NCBI GenBank assembly: GCA_021773435.1
Contig: JAJFKC010000007.1
Coordinates: forward strand, 248,001-312,000
Direction of reading: 5' to 3'
Length of the DNA: 64,000 nucleotides
DNA from: Porticoccaceae bacterium
GTDB lineage: Bacteria; Pseudomonadota; Gammaproteobacteria; Pseudomonadales; Porticoccaceae
In this document: piece after piece, positions 27,280-36,470 of the stretch
Layout of the letters: each line of letters starts with the position of its first letter
Numbering within the stretch: position 1 is the stretch's first letter
Made by a program: the position numbers and the translations under genes
Notes under the pieces: model-generated
Database searches by the model: none
What the model saw: only the letters and a program-made list of their open reading frames with translations
What the model was told of the DNA's origin: nothing

Positions 27280-27864
27280 TTACGAATTTTTGGGTGTCAC
27301 CTGAGCATACAAGTTCTGAATATGATCGATGTCGGCATCCATATTATCACTGGGAATCATCACCTCCCCCAGGTGAATCACCTTGTCACCATAATCAATC
27401 GTCGTGATCAACAAGCGTGTATCGGACATTGACGCAATTCTCAAAAACCCGGTTTTTAAACGACCAACTTTGCTGCGCGTGCCTTCAGGTGTGATGATCA
27501 ACGCCATCGTACCCGCCTCGCGAATTTTACCCGCTACCTGTTTGGCAATGCCCTGGGGGTTAGAGCGGTCTATCGAGATGCCACCCAGCCAATACATCAG
27601 GCGAGTCAACGGTTGCTTGAATAAAGTATTTTTGCCGAGCCAATGAATATCGACATTCATCGCCAGAGCAGCAGACAAGCCATAAACGAAATCCCAGTTA
27701 GAAGTGTGAGGACCAGTGACAAAAATAAAACGCTCTACCCCGGGCACAGCACCAGTGACTCGCCATCCTTTTGAGCGCAAAAAAAGCTCCGCAAGCTTAC
27801 AAGTAATTGCCGCTCTCTGGCCCCGGTGCTGATCAGGAACGACTGGAAATGGCGCTTTGGTCAT
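27280..27864 (-). CDS. Lysophospholipid/1-acylglycerol-3-phosphate acyltransferase-like protein (PlsC superfamily)
   Basis: A 194-residue acyltransferase. The catalytic HX4D motif is HTSNWD (His53, Asp58) and the glycerol-phosphate-binding motif is TPEGTRSK near residue 130. Members transfer an acyl chain from acyl-CoA or acyl-ACP to lysophosphatidic acid or a related acceptor at the inner membrane face. It lacks the long N-terminal membrane region of full PlsC and resembles the compact group of about 190-200 residues sometimes linked to membrane phospholipid remodelling. It is co-directional with the VOC gene downstream (43 bp), possibly one transcript. Confidence 0.85.
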   Translation of the reverse strand: MTKAPFPVVPDQHRGQRAAITCKLAELFLRSKGWRVTGAVPGVERFIFVTGPHTSNWDFVYGLSAALAMNVDIHWLGKNTLFKQPLTRLMYWLGGISIDRSNPQGIAKQVAGKIREAGTMALIITPEGTRSKVGRLKTGFLRIASMSDTRLLITTIDYGDKVIHLGEVMIPSDNMDADIDHIQNLYAQVTPKNS

Positions 27865-28427
27865 TTTTCTTGTCCCTCGACAAACCGAGACTCTGGTCGG
27901 ATTCCAACATGCAGATTCGACTTACTTAGCATCGCCTAATTTCGCTCGTTCCTATGGCGACCCATTTCGACGGCCGTTTTAATCGCTGATCATCACTTAT
28001 TAATCGATATTTAAATATCATAACAAGCCTATGATTACTAACAATTTTGCATATCTAAATTCTGATTAGACCAGGCACTTTGCGTAGTAGGCAGGTTTAG
28101 AATACCGTACATCTCGTGCTCAGGGGTTTTGCCGGAGGCCTCGAAAGTCTGGAAATCGATAGCCGGATTCCTTGCCAGCGCCATTTTTGTCATTTTCAAC
28201 CACGCTGGTTGGCCAAATTAACCTTCCGTAGAGGTAAAACTAGGTGCTATATTAGCTAAATGAATTTTTCCGGTACCCGCTGAATTCGCAGACAGGCTGG
28301 ATATGCTTATTAGCAGCGCTTACCGACAACGAATAGCAGCACCAAATTGTCCAATTAGGCAGACCACACATTCTAAAATTTCTTTTATTTCAATCAATGA
28401 GCAATTTTAACTTCTGGAGAATAAACA
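27865..28427. other. Intergenic region before the amidohydrolase pair
   Basis: This 560-bp stretch is AT-rich and holds no family-recognisable gene. One small minus-strand frame (28038-28193) is listed separately. The 28300-28427 part is the presumed leader of the first amidohydrolase gene; the ribosome site GGAG is visible just before ATG 28428. I see no terminator or tRNA. Confidence 0.5.
28038..28193 (-). CDS. Small unrecognised open reading frame, 51 residues
   Basis: ATG 28193 opens a 51-residue frame (start MTKMALARNPAIDF, end NQNLDMQNC). The codon mix looks coding-like at its N-terminal half and it ends at TAG 28038. It has no signal peptide and no membrane segment. The sequence resembles the N-terminus of a longer enzyme broken off, but I cannot name the family. 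No clear ribosome site precedes it. It may be a remnant, a real small gene or chance. Confidence 0.25.
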   Translation of the reverse strand: MTKMALARNPAIDFQTFEASGKTPEHEMYGILNLPTTQSAWSNQNLDMQNC

Positions 28428-30188
28428 ATGACTGAAAAATATGATATTCACATCAAAGGCGGCACTGTCGTCGATGGTACCCGTGCACCTCGGCAAATTG
28501 CCGATGTGTGGATCAAAGACGGCAAAATCGCTCGCATTGGCGAAGATACTGAAGGCACAGCGTCGCAGGTTATAGAAGCCGAAGGCCTGGTTGTCTGCCC
28601 TGGCTTTGTCGATCTGCACACCCATTACGATGCTCAGATTCGCTGGGACCCCTACTGCACAATCTCTGGTTGGCACGGCGTTACTTCGGTAGTGCTGGGC
28701 AACTGTGGCTTCGGCTTTGCGCCGGTTAAACCCGAGTATCAGGAGCGCTCCGTACTCACCATGGTACGTACCGAAGCCATTCCTTACGACTGCATTAAAG
28801 AAGGCATGAAGTGGGACTGGGAAACTATTCCCGAATACCTCGATTCCCTGGCCCGTGCGCCATTGGGTGTTAACTGCATTCAATATATGCCTACGGCCTC
28901 ATTGATGACTTACGTGATGGGTCTGGAGGCAGCCAAAACACGCGTTGCCACCAAGAAAGAGCAAAAAGAAATGCAGCGGCTGCTCCACGAGGGCATGGAT
29001 GCTGGCCTGTGCGGTTTCTCCATTCAACGTCTCGGTGAAAATTCCACCCAGGCTGACTTCGATGGCACACCCATGGTCACAGACACTATGTGTGACGAAG
29101 ATATTTTTTGCCTGGCCGAAGTATTGCGCGAACGCAACGAAGGCTTTATTCAGGTCACCCAGTCCACGGGCAATATGAAATCCGATCTGAACTTTCTGGA
29201 AAAACTGGCCGATGTTGCTCGACGACCCATCCTGCACAATGCCATCGTACCAACTCGCAACAATCCCCAGCCTCACCAACGTAGCATGGCGTGGCTGGAT
29301 AGAGTCCGTGAAAAAGGTCTGCCAATCTACGGACAATGTGGTACCGGCCGTACTGGCTTTGCCTTCACGCTGGAGCACTGGAATCTCTATGATGCCAGCC
29401 CCGCATGGCGTGAAATCACAACCGGCACCAAAGAAGATAAAATGGAGAAAATGAAGGACAAGTCACTTCGCGCCAACGTTATTGCCGAAACTGAAGAAGC
29501 TGACAAACGCCTACAGGTAATACAGGCTGGCGTTGGCGGTGCCGTTCCCAAGCTGGTGATCACTGGGGTTAATAAACAGCCTGAACTCGAACACTATCAG
29601 GGCAAAACACTGGGCCAGGTCGCTATTGAAGAGGACAAGCATCCTATCGATGTCATGCTCGACCTGTCTGTCGCCGCTGATTTGAATGCGGAATTTACCG
29701 GTCCAGATCGCGGCTCCAACGCCGATTTCATGGCCGAAATGATGAACGATTCAGACTACACCATCCCCGGTATTTCCGATGGCGGCGCGCACACCAAGTT
29801 CTTTACCGGTGGCGCATATACCACGGATTTCCTAAGGTGGTTGGTTCGTGATGAAGCCAAGGTCACTCTTGAAGAAGCACATTTCCGTTTATCTGCATTG
29901 CCCGCTAAAGCGGCTGGCTTTAAAGATCGCGGTACTTTGAAACAGGGTGCGTGGGCAGATATCGTGGTTTATGACCTCGAAAATCTCGACAGTGGTGGCG
30001 GTTGGGTCGGTGATATCGCTTACGATCTGCCAGGTGGCGAATGGCGTCGTATTCAGAAAGCAATTGGCTATCGTGCCATTATGGTTAACGGTGTCGTTAC
30101 TTTTGAAAACGGCGAGTGCACCGGCGCGGTACCTGGCAAGCTGTTGCGCAAAGGCAGTGCTGAAAAAGCGGCCGAGAAAGCAGCCTAG
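28428..30188 (+). CDS. D-aminoacylase / N-acyl-D-amino-acid amidohydrolase family protein, copy 1
   Basis: A 586-residue amidohydrolase with the D-aminoacylase (dihydroorotase-like) layout: an N-terminal beta sandwich (IHIKGGTVVDGTRAPRQIADVWI) then a TIM barrel with metal ligands His64 and His66 in DLHTHYDAQ, Cys93 in GNCGFG, a further His in RPILHNAIV, and the catalytic Asp in ISDGGAHTKFFTGG. The C-terminal strand pair (GTLKQGAWADIVVYD) closes the sandwich. It hydrolyses N-acyl-D-amino acids or related cyclic amides, but length and family members also include aromatic-amide hydrolases, so the substrate is open. The second copy follows in tandem. No signal peptide; a terminator follows the stop. 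Confidence 0.9.
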   Translation: MTEKYDIHIKGGTVVDGTRAPRQIADVWIKDGKIARIGEDTEGTASQVIEAEGLVVCPGFVDLHTHYDAQIRWDPYCTISGWHGVTSVVLGNCGFGFAPVKPEYQERSVLTMVRTEAIPYDCIKEGMKWDWETIPEYLDSLARAPLGVNCIQYMPTASLMTYVMGLEAAKTRVATKKEQKEMQRLLHEGMDAGLCGFSIQRLGENSTQADFDGTPMVTDTMCDEDIFCLAEVLRERNEGFIQVTQSTGNMKSDLNFLEKLADVARRPILHNAIVPTRNNPQPHQRSMAWLDRVREKGLPIYGQCGTGRTGFAFTLEHWNLYDASPAWREITTGTKEDKMEKMKDKSLRANVIAETEEADKRLQVIQAGVGGAVPKLVITGVNKQPELEHYQGKTLGQVAIEEDKHPIDVMLDLSVAADLNAEFTGPDRGSNADFMAEMMNDSDYTIPGISDGGAHTKFFTGGAYTTDFLRWLVRDEAKVTLEEAHFRLSALPAKAAGFKDRGTLKQGAWADIVVYDLENLDSGGGWVGDIAYDLPGGEWRRIQKAIGYRAIMVNGVVTFENGECTGAVPGKLLRKGSAEKAAEKAA

Positions 30189-30218
30189 CTTAAAAAATAG
30201 CAAGGTGCTCGTAGAAAA

Positions 30219-30244
30219 GCCCGGACATTGTCCGGGCTTTTTTT
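30219..30244 (+). terminator. Rho-independent terminator after amidohydrolase copy 1
   Basis: An eight-base-pair stem GCCCGGAC (30219-30226) with GTCCGGGC (30230-30237), a three-base loop, followed by seven T (30238-30244). It lies 30 bp after the copy 1 stop and would insulate the two tandem genes from each other. Confidence 0.88.
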
Positions 30245-30447
30245 GTGGAATAGTCTTAATAAAGCCTTCGGTAACACTTATAACACAGCATAAGAAGTCT
30301 TCCTTAATGATGAAAAGAGGACTATATTTAACCGATACAATTATTTATAAACACGCAATATCAAAATAACCAGGTGGTACGAATAACATTATTCGTCCTA
30401 ATCTAAATTCTTAAATACCAACTTACTAGCACATAGGAGCAAAAATC

Positions 30448-32208
30448 ATGGGCGAGAAATACGATATTCACATAAAAGGCGGCACTGTCGTCGATGGTAC
30501 CCGTGCACCTCGGCAAATTGCCGATGTGTGGATCAAAGACGGCAAAATCGCCCGCATTGGCGAAGATACTGAAGGCACAGCGTCGCAGGTTATAGAAGCC
30601 GAAGGCCTGGTAGTCTGTCCAGGTTTTGTCGATCTGCACACCCACTACGATGCACAAATTCGCTGGGACCCCTACTGCACAATCTCTGGTTGGCACGGCG
30701 TGACTTCGGTTGTGCTGGGCAACTGTGGCTTCGGCTTTGCGCCGGTTAAGCCCGAGTTCCAGGAGCGCTCGGTACTCACCATGGTACGTACCGAAGCGAT
30801 TCCCTACGACTGTATTAAAGAGGGCATGAAATGGGATTGGGAAACTATTCCCGAATACCTCGATTCCCTGGCCCGTGCGCCATTGGGTGTTAACTGCATT
30901 CAATATATGCCTACGGCCTCATTGATGACTTATGTGATGGGTCTGGAGGCAGCCAAAACACGCGTTGCCACCAAGAAGGAGCAAAAAGAAATGCAGCGGC
31001 TACTCCATGAAGGTATGGATGCAGGACTGTGTGGGTTTTCCATTCAACGCCTGGGTCCGAATTCCTCCCAGGCCGATTTTGATGGCACACCCATGGTCAC
31101 CGATACCATGTGTGATGAAGATATTCTCTGTCTGGCTGAAGTCCTGCGCGAACGTAACGAGGGCTTTATTCAAATCACCCAGGCCACGGGTAATATGCGC
31201 TCCGATCTCGACTTTATCGAGAAACTGGCTGATGTCGCAAAACGACCCATCTTGCACAATGCCATCGTCCCGGGAAAAAGAAACCCCGTGCCCCACCAGA
31301 AAAGCCTGGAATGGCTGGAAAGCGCTCGCGAAAAGGGTTTACCGATTTATGGTCAATGCGGAACCCTGCGCTCGGGCTTTGCCTTTACGCTGGAACATTG
31401 GAATCTCTATGACGCAAGCCCGGCCTGGCGCAAATTAACCACCGGCACCAGGGAAGAAAAGCTGGAAAAAATAAAGGATGCCAAGTTACGTGCGAACGTT
31501 GTTCTCGAAACCGACGAAGCTGACAGAAAACTCAAAGCTATTCAGGCAGGTGTCGGTGGCGCTGTGCCCAAGCTTGTTATCACCGGTGTCAACAAGCAAC
31601 CCGAGCTTGAGCACTACCAGGGTAAATCGCTGGAGCAGGTGGGCGAGGAAGAAAACAAACATCCTGTCGAAGTGATGCTCGATCTATCCTTGCAGACAGA
31701 TTTAAACGCCGAATTCACCGGGCCGGACCGAGGCACCAATGCCGAATTTATGGCGGAGATAATGAACGCCTCAGACTACACCTTTCCCGGTGTTTCTGAC
31801 GGCGGCGCGCACACCAAATTCTTCACCGGTGGCGGCTTTACCACTGACTTCCTGAAATGGCTGGTTCGTGATGAAGGCAGAATCACCCTGGAAGAGGCGC
31901 ACTATCGTCTATCCACCCTACCCGCGAAAGCTGCCGGATTTAAAGATCGCGGTACTTTGAAACAAGGTGCCTGGGCAGATATCGTCGTCTATGATCTGGA
32001 CAAACTCGACTGCGGTGGTGGCTGGGTTGGCGATATTGCCTATGACCTCCCCGGTGGTGAATGGCGGCGCATTCAAAAAGCCATCGGTTACCGAGCCATT
32101 ATGGTCAATGGTGTTGTGACATTTGAAGACGGGGAATGTACCGGTGCGGTTCCAGGCAAATTGTTGCGCAAAGGTAGCGCCGAACAGGCGGACGTAAAAG
32201 CCGCTTAA
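30448..32208 (+). CDS. D-aminoacylase / N-acyl-D-amino-acid amidohydrolase family protein, copy 2
   Basis: A 586-residue paralogue of the gene at 28428, same length, all catalytic residues kept (His64, His66, Cys93, the RPILHNAIV His and the SDGGAHTK Asp). Over the first about 190 residues the two proteins differ at only a few positions (for example MTEK/MGEK, PEYQ/PEFQ) and the DNA is nearly identical. Beyond that both codons and residues diverge (for example PTRNNPQPHQR against PGKRNPVPHQK). This mosaic implies recent gene conversion of the 5' third of an older duplication. It has its own leader (30245-30447) and terminator, so it is a separate transcription unit. Differences in the C-terminal half may change substrate range. 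Confidence 0.9.
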   Translation: MGEKYDIHIKGGTVVDGTRAPRQIADVWIKDGKIARIGEDTEGTASQVIEAEGLVVCPGFVDLHTHYDAQIRWDPYCTISGWHGVTSVVLGNCGFGFAPVKPEFQERSVLTMVRTEAIPYDCIKEGMKWDWETIPEYLDSLARAPLGVNCIQYMPTASLMTYVMGLEAAKTRVATKKEQKEMQRLLHEGMDAGLCGFSIQRLGPNSSQADFDGTPMVTDTMCDEDILCLAEVLRERNEGFIQITQATGNMRSDLDFIEKLADVAKRPILHNAIVPGKRNPVPHQKSLEWLESAREKGLPIYGQCGTLRSGFAFTLEHWNLYDASPAWRKLTTGTREEKLEKIKDAKLRANVVLETDEADRKLKAIQAGVGGAVPKLVITGVNKQPELEHYQGKSLEQVGEEENKHPVEVMLDLSLQTDLNAEFTGPDRGTNAEFMAEIMNASDYTFPGVSDGGAHTKFFTGGGFTTDFLKWLVRDEGRITLEEAHYRLSTLPAKAAGFKDRGTLKQGAWADIVVYDLDKLDCGGGWVGDIAYDLPGGEWRRIQKAIGYRAIMVNGVVTFEDGECTGAVPGKLLRKGSAEQADVKAA

Positions 32209-32232
32209 CAAATACCATCTGTTCAAAAAAAG

Positions 32233-32258
32233 CCCGGATAGTTTCCGGGTTTTTTTTA
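32233..32258 (+). terminator. Rho-independent terminator after amidohydrolase copy 2
   Basis: Stem CCCGGA (32233-32238) with TCCGGG (32244-32249), loop TAGTT, then eight or nine T. It sits 25 bp after the stop of copy 2, just as the terminator of copy 1 follows its gene. The stem is a weaker relative of the copy 1 stem, so the duplication included the terminator. Confidence 0.85.
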
Positions 32259-32289
32259 TTCGGGTTTTACGATAACGCTGTCCTTTTAT

Positions 32290-33450
32290 TCAAGCACGGC
32301 CAATACCTTTGGCTATCTCCCGCTGAAAATGGATCAACGCCGGTTCACATCGACCAAAGGTGCTGTGGGTAAGCGCCCCACTACTTAAACCCACCTGAAT
32401 TCCCTCAACCCCCGGGATATCTTCCTCTATAACCGTGCTCACCGCTAAATCCATATTGCGCTCCCAGTGATCTTTCGCCGACTGGGTCTCGGCTGGCTCG
32501 GGAATATAATAATCCATCTGCACAATGCACTCGTCGGGCTTATTCGCCACCGGGTAAGACCGCCACAACTCGACGTGATCACGCTGCATAATCAGGCCTG
32601 TATTGGGAAACATCATATAAACGAGAGCGGAATGAAGGGGGAAATCCCAACTGTCTTCGGGCTGATTTTTAAGGTCGTCAACAGAGCGCCGAATCAATGC
32701 CTCACGCAAGTTCTGTCCGTAGGTATCCAGCAGACACATGTTGTGATGTACCAGAGGACCCACCGTGGTTGGATGCAGAGGGGCGAAATGATAGGGCTCG
32801 AGAAAGGTATCCAGCAATAATTTCCAGTTCATCTTGCGGTGCATGCGACGTTGGGCGTAGGGATGATAATCCTGAAAACCATAATGCTTGAGATCATCGA
32901 CCATGCCGCTGTCAAGACCACCGAGCTGGGCATCGATGTCAAAAGTTTTACCCGGTGTCGGACAAACCCAGATCATGCCGTACTTTTCGACCACTGGCAG
33001 CGGCACCAGCGAACGCTCAACTTTATCTACGTCAGGGAAACTGACCGCATCGGGGATAACCTTAAGCTGGCCGTCAAATTCGTAATTCCAGGCATGGTAG
33101 GGACAAATCAAACCGCTCTGAGCGCGGCCACAGCCGGTTACCAGTTTAGAACCTCTGTGTTGGCAGGTATTAAAAAATGCATTGATCTTACCGCTTTTAT
33201 CGCGGATGACTAACAGCGGCACACCGACATCATCGTTGGTAATAAAATCACCGGCGTTTGGTAAGTCGCAGGAAAACGCCATCAGCAGAGGGTAATCCTT
33301 AAATAGAATGTGTTTTTCCTGAGCCAACCACTCTGGACAGGTATAGGATTCCACCGGGCTCATATAGAGATCATCCGCCCGCGTCGTGTCCCCACACTCC
33401 ACTAAATCAAGCGCACGACGAGTCAATTTTATGCTGGTTTCTTTTCTCAT
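32290..33450 (-). CDS. Rieske aromatic ring-hydroxylating oxygenase, alpha subunit type
   Basis: A 386-residue Rieske oxygenase terminal component. The [2Fe-2S] ligands are Cys96-x-His98 and Cys116-x2-His119 (CQHRGSK and CPYHAW). The mononuclear iron site is the His pair in LEPYHFAPLH, with an acidic ligand expected in the EEDIPGVEGIQ segment near the C-terminus. It adds O2 to an aromatic ring or performs a related mono-oxygenation or demethylation. No beta subunit, ferredoxin or reductase lies beside it, so it probably is of the alpha-only type and draws electrons from elsewhere. It converges with amidohydrolase copy 2 and is followed on its own strand upstream by prfC, unrelated. Confidence 0.9.
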   Translation of the reverse strand: MRKETSIKLTRRALDLVECGDTTRADDLYMSPVESYTCPEWLAQEKHILFKDYPLLMAFSCDLPNAGDFITNDDVGVPLLVIRDKSGKINAFFNTCQHRGSKLVTGCGRAQSGLICPYHAWNYEFDGQLKVIPDAVSFPDVDKVERSLVPLPVVEKYGMIWVCPTPGKTFDIDAQLGGLDSGMVDDLKHYGFQDYHPYAQRRMHRKMNWKLLLDTFLEPYHFAPLHPTTVGPLVHHNMCLLDTYGQNLREALIRRSVDDLKNQPEDSWDFPLHSALVYMMFPNTGLIMQRDHVELWRSYPVANKPDECIVQMDYYIPEPAETQSAKDHWERNMDLAVSTVIEEDIPGVEGIQVGLSSGALTHSTFGRCEPALIHFQREIAKGIGRA

Positions 33451-33515
33451 AACTTAACCCTCAAAGATGGCTCCTCATGAAATACGCCCCATGTTTCGCG
33501 CTTCAACAAAGCGAT

Positions 33516-35096
33516 TCAATGCTCCCGTGTCGCGACAAACTCCACATCGGGATAACGCTCTTCAGCCAGGCTCAGGTTGACCCGGGTAGGGGCCAAATAA
33601 GTCAAATACCCGCCACCATCCATCGCCAAATTATCGGACACCTTGCGCCTGAAATTTGCCATCACTTTAGCATCTTCACAATGCACCCAACGAGCAGTAT
33701 AGACGCTCACAGGTTCGTAAATTGCCTCGACACCGTACTCATCTTTCAGGCGATAGGCCACCACTTCAAACTGCAATTGTCCAACTGCACCAACGACAAT
33801 ATTATTGTTGTCGATGGGGAAAAAAACCTGCGTCGAACCTTCTTCAGATAATTGTTTAAGTCCTTTTTGTAACTGCTTAGTTTTTAATGGATCTTTAAGC
33901 CTTATCAGGCGAAATAATTCCGGCGCAAAGTGGGGAATTCCAGTGAAATTTAGCTCCTCATTGCCGCTAAAAGTATCGCCAATTTGTATGGTGCCGTGGT
34001 TATGCAAGCCAATAATATCCCCCGCGATAGCCTGCTCTACGTGGCTGCGTTCACCGGCGAGAAAACTCACTGCATCGGCAATACGAACATCTTTGCCGAT
34101 GCGGACATGGCGCATTTTCATACCCTTTAAATAGGTGCCTGAACAAATGCGCATAAAGGCGATGCGATCACGATGACGCGGATCCATATTGGCCTGAATT
34201 TTAAAAATAAAACCGGAAAATGTTTCTTCGCAAGCGGCCACTATCCGTTCATTAGCAACGCGATCAAGGGGCGCTGGCGCCCACTTTACAAAATGGTTAA
34301 GCATTTCCCGCACGCCAAAATTGCCCAGCGCGGTGCCAAAAAATACGGGGGTGAGCTCTCCTGCCAGGTAAGCCTCCAGGTCAAACTCATTGCTCGCCCC
34401 CCGTACCAGTTCTATTTCATCACAAACGTTTTCGTAATCGAAACCCAGTAATTCGCGTGCTTCATCTGAATCAAGTCCGTCTATTTTTATATCATCGGGT
34501 ACCTGACTGCCCTGCCCCTGCCTATAAACATGGATGCAATCCTGATAAAGATCGTATACACCCTTAAAATCTCGCCCCATGCCCAGGGGCCAGTTGATGG
34601 GAGCGGCACCAATTTTCAGCACCTCTTCAATTTCATCAAGCACTTCAACCGGGTCACGAATATCCCGATCCATTTTGTTGATAAAGCTAAGAATGGGCGT
34701 GTCACGAAGACGACACACGTCCATAAGTTTGATGGTTCGGTTTTCCACCCCCTTGGCACCGTCAATCACCATTAACACAGAGTCCACAGCGGTCAATGTT
34801 CGGTAGGTATCCTCTGAAAAATCTTCATGGCCTGGAGTATCGAGCAGGTTAACGACACGCTCGTTATAGGGGAACTGCATGACCGATGAGGTTACCGATA
34901 TACCCCGCTCCTTCTCCATTGCCATCCAGTCGGAAGTGGCGTGCCGATCACTCTTTTTGCCTTTCACAGTACCAGCGATCTGAATGGCGTTGCCAAACAG
35001 AAGCATTTTCTCGGTCATCGTCGTCTTACCCGCGTCCGGGTGGGAGATGATGGCAAAGGTTCGCCGTTGGGCGAGGTCTTCGAGGTAAGAACTCAT
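33516..35096 (-). CDS. prfC: Peptide chain release factor 3
   Basis: A 526-residue translational GTPase that removes RF1 or RF2 from the ribosome after peptide release. G1 is SHPDAGKTT (residues about 18-26), the switch II region [14 protein letters not shown], and G4 NKMDRD; domain II and III follow with the RF3-specific [12 protein letters not shown] and [11 protein letters not shown] segments. Length and motifs equal E. coli RF3 (529). The start ATG 35096 ([12 protein letters not shown]) is conserved. It lies upstream of the lone Rieske gene on the same strand but with 65 bp and no functional tie. Confidence 0.97.
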   Translation of the reverse strand: MSSYLEDLAQRRTFAIISHPDAGKTTMTEKMLLFGNAIQIAGTVKGKKSDRHATSDWMAMEKERGISVTSSVMQFPYNERVVNLLDTPGHEDFSEDTYRTLTAVDSVLMVIDGAKGVENRTIKLMDVCRLRDTPILSFINKMDRDIRDPVEVLDEIEEVLKIGAAPINWPLGMGRDFKGVYDLYQDCIHVYRQGQGSQVPDDIKIDGLDSDEARELLGFDYENVCDEIELVRGASNEFDLEAYLAGELTPVFFGTALGNFGVREMLNHFVKWAPAPLDRVANERIVAACEETFSGFIFKIQANMDPRHRDRIAFMRICSGTYLKGMKMRHVRIGKDVRIADAVSFLAGERSHVEQAIAGDIIGLHNHGTIQIGDTFSGNEELNFTGIPHFAPELFRLIRLKDPLKTKQLQKGLKQLSEEGSTQVFFPIDNNNIVVGAVGQLQFEVVAYRLKDEYGVEAIYEPVSVYTARWVHCEDAKVMANFRRKVSDNLAMDGGGYLTYLAPTRVNLSLAEERYPDVEFVATREH

Positions 35097-35272
35097 GGGA
35101 CAGCGCTATGGGCCAAAGCTGGCAGTGGTTTATGGGCCGCGCATTATAGCCGCGACAAGGCCGCTTGTCCCTGATCGTCGCAACGATGCAGGCACGCCTG
35201 CGACAATTTGTCACATCCTCTGTAACCATAGACCAAGCTATTATTTCGATATTGAATTACCTGGACTAAAAA

Positions 35273-36322
35273 ATGAAACAACCAAACACTAATTTGACGA
35301 GGGTTAAGCTGTTATCGACGTTCATCGGTTTACTAATCACATCGTCAATTAGTTTTGCAGACGGCTGGACATCGACCCGGCCAGATGGCCATGCACCTAT
35401 CGGTGTCATGGGTGACCACGCTCACAAGCAGGGTGAATGGATGTTCTCCTACCGAACTATGCATATGGGTATGGATGGCAACCGTGACGGTGATAGTAGT
35501 GTTAGCACTGCCGAGGTGTTATCAGACTTCGTCGTATCGCCCACCAGCATGACCATGGATATGCAAATGTTTGGAGCAATGTATGCCCCAAACGACAAGC
35601 TTACGCTCATGGTAATGGCACCCTATGTCGAGCTGGAGATGGATCACATCAACCGGATGGGCGCCAAATTTACCACCAAATCCAGCGGCCTTGGCGACAT
35701 CAAAATAGGTAGCCTATATACCCTGTCTCACGGCCGCAGTAGCAGCCTGCTATTAAATTTCTCTATCAGCTTGCCCGCCGGTTCCAACACAGAAGAAGGT
35801 CTCACCCCAGTTGGTAAAGTCCGACTGCCCTATCCCATGCAATTGGGTTCCGGCACCTACGACTTTATGCCTGGATTGACCTATTTATCCCAGTCCAATG
35901 ACTACTCCTGGGGAGCACAGGTCATCGCCACCATTCGCACGGGCAAGGACGAAGGCTACCGACTTGGCAATCGCTTTGATAGCAGCCTTTGGTTATCAAA
36001 AAAACTCTCGGACTCGATAAGTATTTCTGGCCGGGTTTCGGGCGAAACATGGGGTGACATCAAAGGCTCCGATGACAAAATATCCCAAACACTTATGCCT
36101 ATGGGCATGGGACCATTCCCCAGTGTACCCACCGCCTTGCCAAACCTGAGGGGTGGCAGTCGCATCAGTTTTTCCGTGGGAGCCAACTATTACATTCGTT
36201 CTGGCTTCGCCCAGGGTCATCGCCTGGCGTTGGAAGTGGGTGTGCCGATCTACCAGAAACTCGACGGACCACAACTTGAAACAGACTGGACCGGCACCCT
36301 GGGTTGGCAGCTAGCGCTGTAA
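35273..36322 (+). CDS. Outer-membrane beta-barrel protein of unknown function, Met/Asp-rich N-terminus
   Basis: A 349-residue protein with a signal peptide ending SISFA near residue 29. The mature part opens with PDGHAPIGVMGDHAHKQGEWMFSYR and a Met- and Asp-rich stretch (MHMGMDGNRDGD), followed by about ten amphipathic strands typical of the transporter/meta-pathway phenol-degradation-like outer-membrane family (LNFSISLPAGS, GTYDFMPGLTYL, GAQVIATIRTG). The His/Met-rich start is reminiscent of proteins found near copper-handling genes, but no copper gene is present here. It sits 148 bp before the RegB-like kinase and could be part of its regulon; that is a guess. Confidence 0.7.
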   Translation: MKQPNTNLTRVKLLSTFIGLLITSSISFADGWTSTRPDGHAPIGVMGDHAHKQGEWMFSYRTMHMGMDGNRDGDSSVSTAEVLSDFVVSPTSMTMDMQMFGAMYAPNDKLTLMVMAPYVELEMDHINRMGAKFTTKSSGLGDIKIGSLYTLSHGRSSSLLLNFSISLPAGSNTEEGLTPVGKVRLPYPMQLGSGTYDFMPGLTYLSQSNDYSWGAQVIATIRTGKDEGYRLGNRFDSSLWLSKKLSDSISISGRVSGETWGDIKGSDDKISQTLMPMGMGPFPSVPTALPNLRGGSRISFSVGANYYIRSGFAQGHRLALEVGVPIYQKLDGPQLETDWTGTLGWQLAL

Positions 36323-36470
36323 GCTGCTTGTCAACCAGCCCAACGTATCTTCTGTAACAAACCCCGCTTTAGCGAAATCAACTAGACAGTCGGTTTTTCA
36401 ATAATTATTTAGATCGACCCCTGCCGGGCGAGTTTTGATTGTGTACCTACACTATTGATAGCATAGCCCA

